A stretch of 40,052 bases of DNA from Tannerella sp. (GTDB lineage: Bacteria; Bacteroidota; Bacteroidia; Bacteroidales; Tannerellaceae): assembly GCA_031271805.1 (NCBI GenBank), contig JAISUX010000113.1, forward strand, positions 1-40,052, in the 5' to 3' direction. A program made the translations under genes and the position numbers. Positions 23,662 to 33,154 of the stretch are shown piece after piece. Numbering within the stretch: the stretch's first letter is position 1; every line of letters starts with the position of its first letter. A model generated the notes under the pieces. The model was not told where the DNA came from and made no database searches. It saw nothing but the letters and a program-made list of their open reading frames with translations.

Positions 23662-25245
23662 TTACCAGTTAGGATTCTGAACAAGATTGGGATTAAGCTC
23701 TATTTCCCTGTAAGGAATTGGCCATAAATAATCTCTATCCTTGTTAAAAGTTTTCATAAAACCAGGTAATTCAACTGTTTTCTGATACCCGTCTTCATCG
23801 AAATAGGTCATGCCGTAAATAATACCCGGAACAATCGTCTCCGCAATTTTCCATCTGCGGATATCAAAATAGCGTAAGCCTTCAAATGCCAGTTCAACCA
23901 AACGTTCGTTCCTCACAATATCACGCAGGGCCGACTGCGAGATGACTCCCTTAATTTCGGGCATGTTAACGTCCGGACGTTTTCTGATTTTGTTAATCGC
24001 ATCCAAAACGCTATCATCTATTTGATTAGCCTCAATTTTGGCTTCGGCATAAGTTAACAGTATTTCTGCATAACGCACCATAATCAGATTGATTCCGCAA
24101 TTTGATGGGTTGCTGAGATCCTCTATATTCAAATATTTTTTGACATTAAATCCTGTAGCGGTAGTGTTTTCCGAATAGCCTAATGCATCGGCCGTGCCGC
24201 TGTTAGGCCTTGAATCGTAAATTTTACCGTTCAGTAATATGTCTCCAACTGTATAAATTGTATAATGAAGCCTCGGATCCCTGTTCGAATAAGGGTCTTT
24301 AAGATCAAATCCGCTGTCGGATTCATAAATAGATTTGCCATTTATCATTTCGTATGCATCTACTGCAAATTTGGTAGGTACAAAACTGTTTATTTGAGGC
24401 CAAATACTGTTAGGAGTAGTCAATTGGAAAATATTGTTCGGTAAATTATTTGTCATATATTGTCTGTCAAAAATAACTTCCGTACAATTTTCGGCTTCAT
24501 ACGTAAACAATTTCTCATAAGAGGGATATAAGTCATACACTCCTAAATCCATCACGGCTTTTGCCGCTACCGCCGCGTCCTGGTATCTGCCCGCATAAAG
24601 CATTGCTCTTGCTTTGAGAGCTAAAGCAGCACCACGTGTTACCCTGCCTACTTCGTCCTGATTGAGTGGTAGTTTCTGAGCAGCGTCTGTAAGCTCTGTT
24701 GAAATAAAATCCCAGATTTGCGAAACAGGCGTTCTCGTCAAGTTTTTACTTTCTTCCAATGTAGTTTCTTTTGTCAATAGAGGCACATCTCCGAATAATG
24801 ATGCAAGTCTGATGTAAAACATGGCTCTAAGCGTCTTTACTTCACCTTTGAGCCGGTCAATCAATTGTGTGTTTGATGACTCTACTTTGTCAACATTGTC
24901 AAGAAAAATATTGGCTGCCTGTATGCCAGCAAAACCATCGTTCCAATGTGAACGAATGACATCCTGAGCATACCCTGCGTTCAGGTCGCCCTTTTCAATC
25001 ATTGATTCACCACGCCATTGTAGCGTGACATGGCCGATATCCGACAAGGCATCCCAATGGACGTATTTCCATACATCATCCATAAATAAATATACGCCGT
25101 TTGCTGCAAGTGTAGCGTCTGATTCGGTTTGCCAGAATATGTCTGATGAAATTCTGTCATTCGGGATTGTCGTTAGCAAATCCTTATAGCAGCCGAACAA
25201 TAAAAAGGCCGCCATCGTAAATATTATATTTTTCAAAGATTTCAT
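23662..25245 (-). CDS. SusD/RagB-family surface glycan-binding lipoprotein
   Basis: This 527-residue outer-membrane lipoprotein forms the lid that captures ligand for the SusC channel. It has a lipoprotein signal (AAFLLFGC, lipid-bearing Cys19), a helical TPR-like SusD core (for example RLKGEVKTLRAMFYIRLASLFGDVPL at about 130-155 and ALALKARAMLYAGRYQDAA near 205) and the family C-terminus: VRYAEILLTYAEAK, DAINKIRKR, IVRNERLVELAFEGLRYFDIRRWK and the closing YLWPIPYREIELNPNLVQNPNW. It follows SusC by 31 bases. Together they form the import complex of this locus. The ligand cannot be read from the sequence. Confidence 0.96.
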   Translation of the reverse strand: MKSLKNIIFTMAAFLLFGCYKDLLTTIPNDRISSDIFWQTESDATLAANGVYLFMDDVWKYVHWDALSDIGHVTLQWRGESMIEKGDLNAGYAQDVIRSHWNDGFAGIQAANIFLDNVDKVESSNTQLIDRLKGEVKTLRAMFYIRLASLFGDVPLLTKETTLEESKNLTRTPVSQIWDFISTELTDAAQKLPLNQDEVGRVTRGAALALKARAMLYAGRYQDAAVAAKAVMDLGVYDLYPSYEKLFTYEAENCTEVIFDRQYMTNNLPNNIFQLTTPNSIWPQINSFVPTKFAVDAYEMINGKSIYESDSGFDLKDPYSNRDPRLHYTIYTVGDILLNGKIYDSRPNSGTADALGYSENTTATGFNVKKYLNIEDLSNPSNCGINLIMVRYAEILLTYAEAKIEANQIDDSVLDAINKIRKRPDVNMPEIKGVISQSALRDIVRNERLVELAFEGLRYFDIRRWKIAETIVPGIIYGMTYFDEDGYQKTVELPGFMKTFNKDRDYLWPIPYREIELNPNLVQNPNW

Positions 25246-25276
25246 ATTTATACTTTTTTATATATCATTAAAAAAA

Positions 25277-28200
25277 TCAAAAATTAATTGATAATCCTAC
25301 CGAAATAACTGAAGTCTGAGGATAGTTCCATTCCGGGTCGCGATTATCCGATTCAGGGTCAACGTCCCATTCGTTTAATTTGGAGAATGTTAGAAAATTC
25401 GTGCCTGACAGATAAATACTTGTCGTTCCTATTCGAGCTTTATCGGTGATGAATGAAGGTATCCGGTACGAGAGTTGCGCACTCTTTAGCCTAAGATAGG
25501 ATCCATCCTGTATATTCCTGTCTGACAATTGAGTATTACGCACTTCATATTTTGTTGGTCTTGGGAAACGCGCATCAGGATTTCCTGGCGTCCAATAGTT
25601 ATCCGTGAAAATTTCATGTGTGAATCCACCCCAAATTCCCATTTGCATAATGGCGCCACCGATATATCTTTTTGTTCCAGCAGTTCCCTGGAAAGCCATA
25701 TCTAACGAGAAGTTTTTGTATGTCAGGCCTATATCTGTCGAAAAGGTATATTTAGGAAAAAATGAGCCGCCGAGGTATGTCATATCTTCCTCGTTAATAA
25801 TTTTATCGTTATTCAGATCAAGATATTTTACATCTCCCGGTGCTGTTCCGGCCTGAAGGGTAGGATAGTTGGCCACTTCTTCTTCAGTTTGAAATAATCC
25901 GCCCGTTTTATAACCCCAGAAGCCGTAATACGGTAACCCTTCCGCAACGATATATCTTATTTCACTGTCTCCGTATATGTAAGGCCCGGTTCCTGCAAGA
26001 TCAACAATGACATTCTTGTTTGCGGAGAAAGACTGCATGAAATTTAAGCCTATTTCGCCAAAGTTATGTTTCAAGCCCAACTGAAATTCCCAACCCATAT
26101 TATCAAGGATACCGGCGTTCTGTACCGACGGCGATAATCCAAGCGTACCGGGAACAGGAAGATTCAGCAAGATACCTTCGGTTCTTTTCTTGTAATAATC
26201 TGCGGAAAATGTTATTTTATTGTTTATAAAACCGAGATCCAGACCCACGTCCGTTTGCGCGGTAGTTTCCCAATGGATATCTTTATTCGCCAAAACGCTT
26301 CTGTAGTAACCTTGCGCGATAGTATTATCGAATGAGTACGTTCCTTTGTTCAGAGTATCATAAAAACTGTATAATCCTACTGCCTGATTTCCTGTTAATC
26401 CATACGAACCTCTTATTTTCAGCTCGTTAGCCCAATCTGATAAGCCTTCAAAAAATGATTCCTCCGAGACCCGCCAGCCGGCAGAGAAAGACGGAAAAAA
26501 GCTGTATTTGTTGTCTCCGTAAAACCGAGACGAACCATCATATCTTCCATTAGCCTCAAACAGGTATCTGTCATTATATGAGTAATTTATCCTGCCAAAA
26601 TATGACCGTAGTCCCCATTCAGACTCGGATCCGCTATTTCCTTTCGTTCCATCGTCAAGACCCTGGCTGAGAGATTGGATACTGTTGTTGTAAAATTCAT
26701 AACGCCATGCAGCTAAATTGCTGGTTTTATGGTAAATTTGGGAATAGCCGACCAAAGCACTTATGCCTGAAAGGTTTATTTGTTTTTTGTAATTTAACAA
26801 CGTATTGACCGTAGTTTCAAATTCGTAATCCCTGTATTCAGTCAAAGAATTGCGGGAAACGGATTTTTTAATAATATCATAATTGTAATAATCACGCACC
26901 TCATATTTATTGGCGAAAGCCTTTGTGTTCCCATAGTTTAACCCACTTGCTAACTGTGCCGTAAAGTGCAAATCTTTGAAAATTTCCAAATCAATGTTTA
27001 AACTACCGACTAAATATGACCAAAGACCTTGAGTCGTGCCGCTTTGCTCTGCATCTAACAGTGGATTGGCGCCATCAGAACTTATGCCGTATGTCCCGTC
27101 AGGATATTTAGGCACTGTCCATTGAGAGTTTTGGAGCATCCGATAAACAGGACTTGTGTACGGACTTTTAATATCTTTACCGCGATAATTCAGATTAGTA
27201 GAAAAACGCAGATTTTCGGATACTTTAAAATCGTTGTTCAGTCGGATGTCATAAAGCTTTGAGTCATAATTTGGAAGTATGCCTTCTTGATCTAAATACC
27301 TTAAACTCAAATATGATTTGATGTTTTCTGCTCCTCCGCTGGCCGTAATTGTATGGCTGTGCACCGGTGCAACTTTCAGCATGACGTCAAACCATGTATT
27401 CGGTAACGGGTATTTGTAACGATCTGTCGCATTAACATATTCTTTGATGTATTCTTCGGTATATACAGGTGAACCGGTCGTGTTTATCCATGCGGTATTT
27501 TGCATCTTCATGTACGCTTCTGTTTCCATGTGTACGGGAATGTTGTTTGACTTCTGGAATCCTATATAGCCATTGTATGAAATGCGAACTTTCCCTGTTT
27601 CTGCCCTTTTGGTGGTAATCATTATTACACCGTTAGCCGCCCTTGAACCATAAATGGCCGTAGAGGAAGCGTCTTTCAGAATGGAAACAGTTTCAACGTC
27701 ATTCGGATTAATATCCGAATAATATTGCTGAACTCCATCTACAATGACTAAAGGTTCGTTGTTGCCCAACGATGTTATACCTCTAATGTTAAGACTAATG
27801 CTTTGACTTCCGGGTTGCCCGCCTTTGTCTGTAACAGTCAAACCATTCAAGCGCCCTTGAAGTAATGACCTGAAATCTGTTACAGGTCTTTCTTTGATTG
27901 TCTCACCGTCAACCGAACCTACTGCGCTGGTCAGACTTACTTTCCGCATTGTCCCATACCCGACAACGACCACTTCATCCAGTATAAGATTGTCTTCTAC
28001 GAGCTTGATGTTTAGCGTGGTTTGGTTGCCGACTGTGATTTCCTGCGTTTTGTAACCGATGAAGGATACTACCAATGTCGCGCCGGGAGATACCGAAAGC
28101 TGAAATTGCCCATCGACATTTGTGATTGTGCCGTTGGTGGTGCCTTTTTCGCTTATGTTGGCTCCGATTACAGGCTCGCCGGATTCATCGTTGACTATGC

Positions 28201-28621
28201 CTCTCACCGATATCTTATCTGCTTGATTATAGGCCTGATTATCAGCGGCGACAGGATTGCTTTTTAACAGGAAGATAGTGTTGCCTTCCATGGCATAAGA
28301 TATGTCGGTGTTGCGGAAAAGTGTGGATAGCACCTGCGCAACCGGCATATTTTCAGCATACATCGAAGTTTTCGTTTCGATGTCAACCTCTTCGGGACTG
28401 TACAGAAACAGATAGTCGGTCTGATTCTCTATCTCGTCCAATATCGCCTTAATCAGGACATTCCGCATCGAAATGTTCACTCGTTTCATCTGCGAGTTCG
28501 CATCTGTGGCAAATAGTCCTGTAGCGATCAACAGCAATAAAGTGAAAGTAATTTTCATGACTTTAAAAAATTTATAATAATTATTTTGAGGAAAAGTATC
28601 CTCGTTAAAAAATTTATTCAT
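25277..28621 (-). CDS. SusC/RagA-family TonB-dependent receptor with STN domain
   Basis: This 1114-residue outer-membrane protein imports ligand with TonB energy and should also signal to FecR. Domains are an extended leader (the conventional signal peptide starts at the internal Met22, MKITFTLLLLIATGLF), STN (about 45-120, with MRNVLIKAILDEIENQTDY), carboxypeptidase-regulatory-like domain (about 131-210, GEPVIGANISEKGTTNGTI), SusC box LDEVVVVGYGTMRK, plug with SLNIRGITSLGNNEPLVIVDGV, and a long beta-barrel ending in VISVGLSINF with terminal Phe, as required for barrel assembly. Length is normal. It follows FecR after 164 bases in which I see no TAnnTTTG promoter; that gap holds only short weak dyads. 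The STN domain and the neighbouring sigma/FecR pair predict ligand-induced control of this locus. Confidence 0.97.
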   Translation of the reverse strand: MNKFFNEDTFPQNNYYKFFKVMKITFTLLLLIATGLFATDANSQMKRVNISMRNVLIKAILDEIENQTDYLFLYSPEEVDIETKTSMYAENMPVAQVLSTLFRNTDISYAMEGNTIFLLKSNPVAADNQAYNQADKISVRGIVNDESGEPVIGANISEKGTTNGTITNVDGQFQLSVSPGATLVVSFIGYKTQEITVGNQTTLNIKLVEDNLILDEVVVVGYGTMRKVSLTSAVGSVDGETIKERPVTDFRSLLQGRLNGLTVTDKGGQPGSQSISLNIRGITSLGNNEPLVIVDGVQQYYSDINPNDVETVSILKDASSTAIYGSRAANGVIMITTKRAETGKVRISYNGYIGFQKSNNIPVHMETEAYMKMQNTAWINTTGSPVYTEEYIKEYVNATDRYKYPLPNTWFDVMLKVAPVHSHTITASGGAENIKSYLSLRYLDQEGILPNYDSKLYDIRLNNDFKVSENLRFSTNLNYRGKDIKSPYTSPVYRMLQNSQWTVPKYPDGTYGISSDGANPLLDAEQSGTTQGLWSYLVGSLNIDLEIFKDLHFTAQLASGLNYGNTKAFANKYEVRDYYNYDIIKKSVSRNSLTEYRDYEFETTVNTLLNYKKQINLSGISALVGYSQIYHKTSNLAAWRYEFYNNSIQSLSQGLDDGTKGNSGSESEWGLRSYFGRINYSYNDRYLFEANGRYDGSSRFYGDNKYSFFPSFSAGWRVSEESFFEGLSDWANELKIRGSYGLTGNQAVGLYSFYDTLNKGTYSFDNTIAQGYYRSVLANKDIHWETTAQTDVGLDLGFINNKITFSADYYKKRTEGILLNLPVPGTLGLSPSVQNAGILDNMGWEFQLGLKHNFGEIGLNFMQSFSANKNVIVDLAGTGPYIYGDSEIRYIVAEGLPYYGFWGYKTGGLFQTEEEVANYPTLQAGTAPGDVKYLDLNNDKIINEEDMTYLGGSFFPKYTFSTDIGLTYKNFSLDMAFQGTAGTKRYIGGAIMQMGIWGGFTHEIFTDNYWTPGNPDARFPRPTKYEVRNTQLSDRNIQDGSYLRLKSAQLSYRIPSFITDKARIGTTSIYLSGTNFLTFSKLNEWDVDPESDNRDPEWNYPQTSVISVGLSINF

Positions 28622-28785
28622 ACTTTTGCATTTTGAATTGTTGGTATTATTAAATAATCTCTGTTTTTTGAACTTGCCGACAGTTCGTTTACGGGGGGTG
28701 TTGCTGCACTTCCCGTTTTTTCTGAGGCCTTCATTCTCTTTTTATTTATCCATAGGCATCTGTTTTCTAAGGGTTTATAATATTA

Positions 28786-29796
28786 TTAACTGATAAATAT
28801 CGTATTTGTATCTTCGACTTTTCTGAAATGAAAGTGATGTTTCAATTGCAGGACTTTCAGGACATGTTCTATTCCGTCGCGAACGCGGAATTTACCGGTA
28901 TAGGTGTGATTCAACAGCGAAGGTTTCTGCACCTCGATTTTGATGTCGTAGTAAAGTTCGAGTTTGGCAAACAGCGAACCGATGGTCTCATTCTCGAAGC
29001 ATATCAGACCTTCGCGCCATTTGTAATAGTTAGGATCGCCGATGCTGCCCGTTATGAGCCGGCCGTCTTTCAACAAAACTTTGTCATTGGGTTTGAGCGC
29101 TAAGCTATCGCCTGATGTTATCGACATAATCTCGAGGGCGCCTTTCAGTAGCGATGCCTCGAAAATGGAGCTTCGTTTGTAGTCCTTGACATTAAATTCC
29201 GTCCCCAGGACTTTCAGGTTGTAACGCGGCGTTTGAACGGTAAACGGCCATTCTTTGTTTGCATTGACCTTGAAATAGGCTTCGCCGTTGAGAGAGACTT
29301 TTCGCTCTGTTTTCGAGAATTTTTCGGGATAGACAAGCGTCGAACCGGAATTTAGCCAGACTATCGTGCCATCGCTCATTCGCAATTCGGTACGTTGGCC
29401 GAATGGGACGATAACGGTTTGGCTGAGAATCGGTTCTTCGGGTTGTTTGCTGATGACATAAAGAGTGCAAAATACTCCTATGGCTAAAACGGCTACGTAT
29501 TTGAGAATTTCTATGGCTATCCTACCGGTGGAAAAGGTTTCGCGGTCGGGGTTGGCGGGGAAATAGTTCGCGTGAGGCGATACGGACGGAGATTTATAAC
29601 CAGTAGTCGATTCCGCACTGGTGACATCCGATTCATCCAGATTCCAAATCCTAAGATAATGCAGGCGGCGTAGAGTGATGTATTCATGCGCATTGTCGGG
29701 GTTTTCCATTAACCACAACAATACGTCCTTTGTTTCACTTGCGTCGGCGTCGCCGTCGATGTATTTGCATAACTTGATGTAAAAATCTTCATCCAT
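28786..29796 (-). CDS. FecR-family anti-sigma factor
   Basis: This 336-residue inner-membrane regulator belongs to the second sigma/FecR/SusC set. It has a cytoplasmic N-terminal segment (1-92), one membrane helix (about 93-116, IAIEILKYVAVLAIGVFCTL), a periplasmic FecR domain (about 125-240 with VIVPFGQRTELRMSDGTIVWLNSGS and VLGTEFNVKDY) and a C-terminal DUF4974/STN-like domain (about 265-336 with CFENETIGSLFAKLELYYDIKI). It differs considerably in sequence from the FecR at 853-1872, so the two systems should be insulated from each other. It lies 76 bases after the sigma gene and 164 bases before SusC. Confidence 0.93.
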   Translation of the reverse strand: MDEDFYIKLCKYIDGDADASETKDVLLWLMENPDNAHEYITLRRLHYLRIWNLDESDVTSAESTTGYKSPSVSPHANYFPANPDRETFSTGRIAIEILKYVAVLAIGVFCTLYVISKQPEEPILSQTVIVPFGQRTELRMSDGTIVWLNSGSTLVYPEKFSKTERKVSLNGEAYFKVNANKEWPFTVQTPRYNLKVLGTEFNVKDYKRSSIFEASLLKGALEIMSITSGDSLALKPNDKVLLKDGRLITGSIGDPNYYKWREGLICFENETIGSLFAKLELYYDIKIEVQKPSLLNHTYTGKFRVRDGIEHVLKVLQLKHHFHFRKVEDTNTIFIS

Positions 29797-29872
29797 AAAA
29801 TTTCTTTTATGCCATATAAACGATTCTGAAAACCAAATCCCTAAAACGGTTTGATTTTTTTAACAAAAGACT

Positions 29873-30415
29873 TTAGAATAGGAACAGGAAAAACGGCAGA
29901 TAGTCTTTGAGATTCTCGCGTAAAGCCTTGAGTGCGCGTGTGATATGGTATTCGACGGCTTTAATAGTGAGGCCTTGCTTTTCCGATATTTTCTTCACCG
30001 GATAACCGTTAATGCGTTTCATGATGTAGATATTACGGGTCTGTTCCGGTAACGAATCAAGGGTTTTCTTGACGATATCGTTGATTTCGGACACGAGCAC
30101 TTCGCTCGGCACGCAGTCTTCTAAGGTTGATATCCTAAGGTTCAACTCGTATTGATAGGCTTCGGCAAGCTCCTGCTCTACTTCCTTGCGAATAGCCTCA
30201 TGCTTAAGATAGTCGAGAGACTTATTCCTTAACATCGTAAGCAGGAGGATTTCAGGTTTGTCGATCGGTTTCTCACGCATCGCTTGCGAAAGTTTTAACA
30301 TAGCTTCACATACGATATCCTCGGCTGCCATCTCGTCATGAACAAATGACTTAGCGAACGCTATGGATTTCCTGTACCATTTATTATATAATATGTTAAA
30401 AGCCGCATCATTCAT
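29873..30415 (-). CDS. ECF (sigma-70 family) RNA polymerase sigma factor
   Basis: This 180-residue sigma factor has region 2 at about 8-75 (FAKSFVHDEMAAEDIVCEAM) and region 4 at about 125-172 (YIMKRINGYPVKKISEKQGLTIKAVEYHITRALKAL). It pairs by position with the following FecR and SusC. Its ATG lies 6 bases after the stop of the phosphodiesterase gene, so the sigma factor can be made by read-through from upstream genes. That is unusual, since such sigma genes mostly lead their own unit. I see no good promoter directly before it, which would have to lie inside the phosphodiesterase gene. Confidence 0.93.
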   Translation of the reverse strand: MNDAAFNILYNKWYRKSIAFAKSFVHDEMAAEDIVCEAMLKLSQAMREKPIDKPEILLLTMLRNKSLDYLKHEAIRKEVEQELAEAYQYELNLRISTLEDCVPSEVLVSEINDIVKKTLDSLPEQTRNIYIMKRINGYPVKKISEKQGLTIKAVEYHITRALKALRENLKDYLPFFLFLF

Positions 30416-30421
30416 AATTGT

Positions 30422-31186
30422 CTATCTATCAAAATATTTTACGCAAGCCTTAGGGCGGTCGGTGTTGATGTAATCCGCACCCATATCAAAAAGAGTTTTC
30501 CATGCAAGTTCGTTGTCCGGAGCGCCCCAGAAACGTATCGGTCTGTCGAGCAAGTGGGCTTTTTTGATTTGTTCCACGACTTTTTCCGGGTTTTCTATTG
30601 GGTCAATACCTTGCCAATCAGCGAATTTATAGAATGGAAAACTGAACATGAAGATGCGTTTCAGTTGTTCGGGGGTGAAGTCGAAGTGTGGCGCATCGAA
30701 CATTATGAAATCGGGATAGTCGGCGAACCGTTCACCGTCGGGAATATTCCCTGTAATAACAACTTGTACGGCGTATGGATTGGTTTTATAATCAAATACT
30801 TCCGGATAGTCTTCGAGTTTGGCGACGAGTGTACTTAGGGTTGGTTCGGTAGGCGTCTTAAGGTCAACGAGCAGGACAAGCCTGCGGTCGGAATCCTTCC
30901 ATGCCCGCCCTCCGTTCATCTTGAAAACCTGCTTCAACGGCGAGATATACGCGGAATCAAGCGATAGCGCGTGCGGCAGGTCTGACTTGTTATGCGCAAC
31001 GAGTAATTCACCGGGCTTATCGGTAGCAAAAATATCCGCTTCGATAGAGGCGGCATGGCTTTCATAAGCCTCATAAAAAGGTCGTTCCCGCGTATAGTCG
31101 TTATGGGAATGAACCTTAGCTATCCTGTTATCAGGAGTTTGCACTACTGATGCGGCAACAATGGCCAAAAACAAATATGCCTTCAT
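30422..31186 (-). CDS. Exported GDPD/PI-PLC-superfamily phosphodiesterase
   Basis: This 254-residue protein has a signal-like N-terminus (MKAYLFLAIVAASVVQ) and the barrel motifs of glycerophosphodiester or PI-PLC-like phosphodiesterases: the HSHNDY segment (catalytic His, Asn), IEADIF (metal-binding Glu and Asp), VAHN (second His) and LLVDLKTP (Asp, Lys). The end has IRFWGAPDNELAWKTLFDMGADYINTD, as in GDPD proteins. The substrate may be a glycerophosphodiester or a phosphorylated glycan; sequence does not decide. The ATG at 31186 is chosen because the in-frame ATG at 31276 would overlap the flavoprotein gene and put 30 basic residues before the signal peptide. Confidence 0.82.
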   Translation of the reverse strand: MKAYLFLAIVAASVVQTPDNRIAKVHSHNDYTRERPFYEAYESHAASIEADIFATDKPGELLVAHNKSDLPHALSLDSAYISPLKQVFKMNGGRAWKDSDRRLVLLVDLKTPTEPTLSTLVAKLEDYPEVFDYKTNPYAVQVVITGNIPDGERFADYPDFIMFDAPHFDFTPEQLKRIFMFSFPFYKFADWQGIDPIENPEKVVEQIKKAHLLDRPIRFWGAPDNELAWKTLFDMGADYINTDRPKACVKYFDR

Positions 31187-31211
31187 GTGAAAAACCCTTT
31201 TAAATAGACTA

Positions 31212-31219
31212 CAAAGATA
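31212..31219 (-). promoter_or_regulatory. Candidate -7 element before the phosphodiesterase gene
   Basis: The minus strand reads TATCTTTG, a full TAnnTTTG match, 25 bases upstream of the ATG at 31186 and 19 bases past the flavoprotein stop. No TTTG is evident at the expected -33 distance. If real, it would split the long minus-strand run into a redox/transport unit and a phosphodiesterase/sigma/FecR unit. Confidence 0.4.
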
Positions 31220-31238
31220 ATAAAAACTTTTTACCGCC

Positions 31239-33152
31239 TTATTTTTTTTCGATAAATTTCTTCCAGACCGTTTCAAACCAATCGTCGGCGGATGGTATCC
31301 GGCGGACTTCTGTCCATTCGAAGCGACAAGCAGGGTGATTATACGATACCTCCTGAACGAACGATTCCAATGCTTGATTTTCGGGTTTGAACGAGGCGTC
31401 GTTGGTTTGTATTAAATACGAGCCTCTACTGCCGCCGCCGTTGGCTATGTAGTTTGCCATTGCCGAGGCATAAACAAATTGGGCGATAAGGAGATCTACG
31501 TTTTCGAAAGCAATTATAAGGTCTTTGTGGTCATCGACAAGCATCTCGTTATCAATTGTTTCTAATTGGGATTTTGCTTGTTCGGCGAGGATTTGCAGTT
31601 CCTCATAATTGCGTATGTGGGCGGCGTATCGCGACATGCGGTCGGCGATTTGTGTCCGGATTTCTTTCGGCGATTTGCCTTGCTTGCCTGACAGGAATCT
31701 CTCGGCGAGGGCGATTTTTTTATTGACGAGTGTTTCTGCATATTTAGCGAAGACCTCATCCGGCGCCGGCTCGTCGGCGTAATTATCGGCAATGAACATG
31801 GCCGCTCTCATTCCACCTACTTGTCCGGCGTTCAAGGCGCTGCCTCCTGGACGACGGACGCCGTGCGTTCCGGCTGCCTCGCCGACGGCAAAAAAGCGCT
31901 TTATATTCGTTTCCCACCAACAGTTAACCGACAGGCCGCCGTTATTGTGCTGGGCGCAAACCGCTATTTCAAGCGGCTCTTTTTCCAAGTCTATGCCTTT
32001 TTCGAGATAGAGTTTGTAGGCGGGAAGGTTCATCTGTTTCAGCCTCTCTACGGGTGTTTTTTGAAAGGCGTCGCAGTTTTTCAGGAAAGAGTAGGCCTCT
32101 TTGCCGATGTTACCGAAATCGTCGGCTAATCCGGTTGGATTTGTCGTGAAGTCGAGATACACGCGGCGGTTTTTATCTTGTATCTCGTTGTGGATCAGTA
32201 TGTCAACCATTGATGAGCCGAAGTTGTCAATTTTTCGCGAATCGAACGGCCACTGGTAGCCTTTGAGAAATATGGCGTTCAGCATTTTCTCGGCATCGGG
32301 GAAATGAACGGTTAAAAATTCTTGTCGGTCGCCGCCGTTTTTATCGGTTGAGATGTAGCGTGGCAGCGCTTGTTGGTAGCTTCCGGAAAGGTTCCATCGG
32401 AAGCCTGTCGATGCAATGCCGTATTGCCATTCCGTCAGGTTGGCGCCCATGACGCCGGCTTCAAAGGCGACGCCGCTCGCTCCTGTCTGTGATTCGGGAT
32501 AGACGCTGCAAGAATACAAGCCTGCCGGGCCGCCAGTGGCAAATACAACATTTGTGCTGTTGAAGAGCGCGAATGATTCTCTTGATTTGTCTAAAGCAAG
32601 CAGACCTTTATATTCGTTTTGATATGTGATGACGCCGATGATTTTGAAGCCGTCAAATATCGGGATATTCTTTGCTTCCACCTGGGCCAGAAGCCTTTCT
32701 GTCATATATTTCGAGGTGAGCGGGCCGGCGCTTGTAGCGCGTTGTTTAGGGTCGTGGTCGGTACGATAGCCGACATATTCGCCGTATTCGTTTTTGGGAA
32801 AAGGTACGCCGATGTCAACTAATTTATAAAACGAAGGCGCCGAGAGCGCTGCTTCGCAAAGGGCGTTGTCGCCATGGACGCAACCACCGGAGAAGAACGT
32901 CGCGGCGAGTTCGCGGATACTGTCGCATCCTTCGCCGGCGAGAGTTAGTTTGTAGTAGGTCTGTTTGTCCGAACCGGCATTGCGGCTTGTACCCATGTCA
33001 ATGCCTTCGGTCACTACCGCGACATCGTGTTGCCCGTAGCCGAAAAGCCGGTCGGCAACATTCAGTCCCGCCGCCCCGCTGCCTACAATCACGGTATTGC
33101 AGGAATATACCGTGATCTCATGCCCGTTTATCTTAACTTTACCCTTGCGCAT
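31239..33152 (-). CDS. FAD-dependent oxidoreductase, fumarate reductase/succinate dehydrogenase flavoprotein-like
   Basis: This 637-residue protein has the FAD dinucleotide-binding motif VIVGSGAAGLNVADRL (21-36), the second family block FFAVGEAAGTHGVRRPGGSALNAGQVGGMRAA (about 395-425, in parts) that closes on the flavin, and a helical C-terminal domain as in FrdA/SdhA/NadB. It has no signal peptide and no c-type haem motif, so it is not a periplasmic fumarate reductase. No iron-sulfur or membrane-anchor subunit genes are next to it, so it is probably a stand-alone reductase or dehydrogenase for an organic substrate. I use the ATG at 33152; an in-frame TTG two codons earlier is less likely. 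It starts 2 bases after the SDR stop. Confidence 0.85.
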   Translation of the reverse strand: MRKGKVKINGHEITVYSCNTVIVGSGAAGLNVADRLFGYGQHDVAVVTEGIDMGTSRNAGSDKQTYYKLTLAGEGCDSIRELAATFFSGGCVHGDNALCEAALSAPSFYKLVDIGVPFPKNEYGEYVGYRTDHDPKQRATSAGPLTSKYMTERLLAQVEAKNIPIFDGFKIIGVITYQNEYKGLLALDKSRESFALFNSTNVVFATGGPAGLYSCSVYPESQTGASGVAFEAGVMGANLTEWQYGIASTGFRWNLSGSYQQALPRYISTDKNGGDRQEFLTVHFPDAEKMLNAIFLKGYQWPFDSRKIDNFGSSMVDILIHNEIQDKNRRVYLDFTTNPTGLADDFGNIGKEAYSFLKNCDAFQKTPVERLKQMNLPAYKLYLEKGIDLEKEPLEIAVCAQHNNGGLSVNCWWETNIKRFFAVGEAAGTHGVRRPGGSALNAGQVGGMRAAMFIADNYADEPAPDEVFAKYAETLVNKKIALAERFLSGKQGKSPKEIRTQIADRMSRYAAHIRNYEELQILAEQAKSQLETIDNEMLVDDHKDLIIAFENVDLLIAQFVYASAMANYIANGGGSRGSYLIQTNDASFKPENQALESFVQEVSYNHPACRFEWTEVRRIPSADDWFETVWKKFIEKK

Positions 33153-33154
33153 AA

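Noticed and set aside
28622..28629. TACTTTTG as a plus-strand promoter
   Set aside because: It matches TAnnTTTG but points away from any plus-strand gene, into the antisense of FecR.
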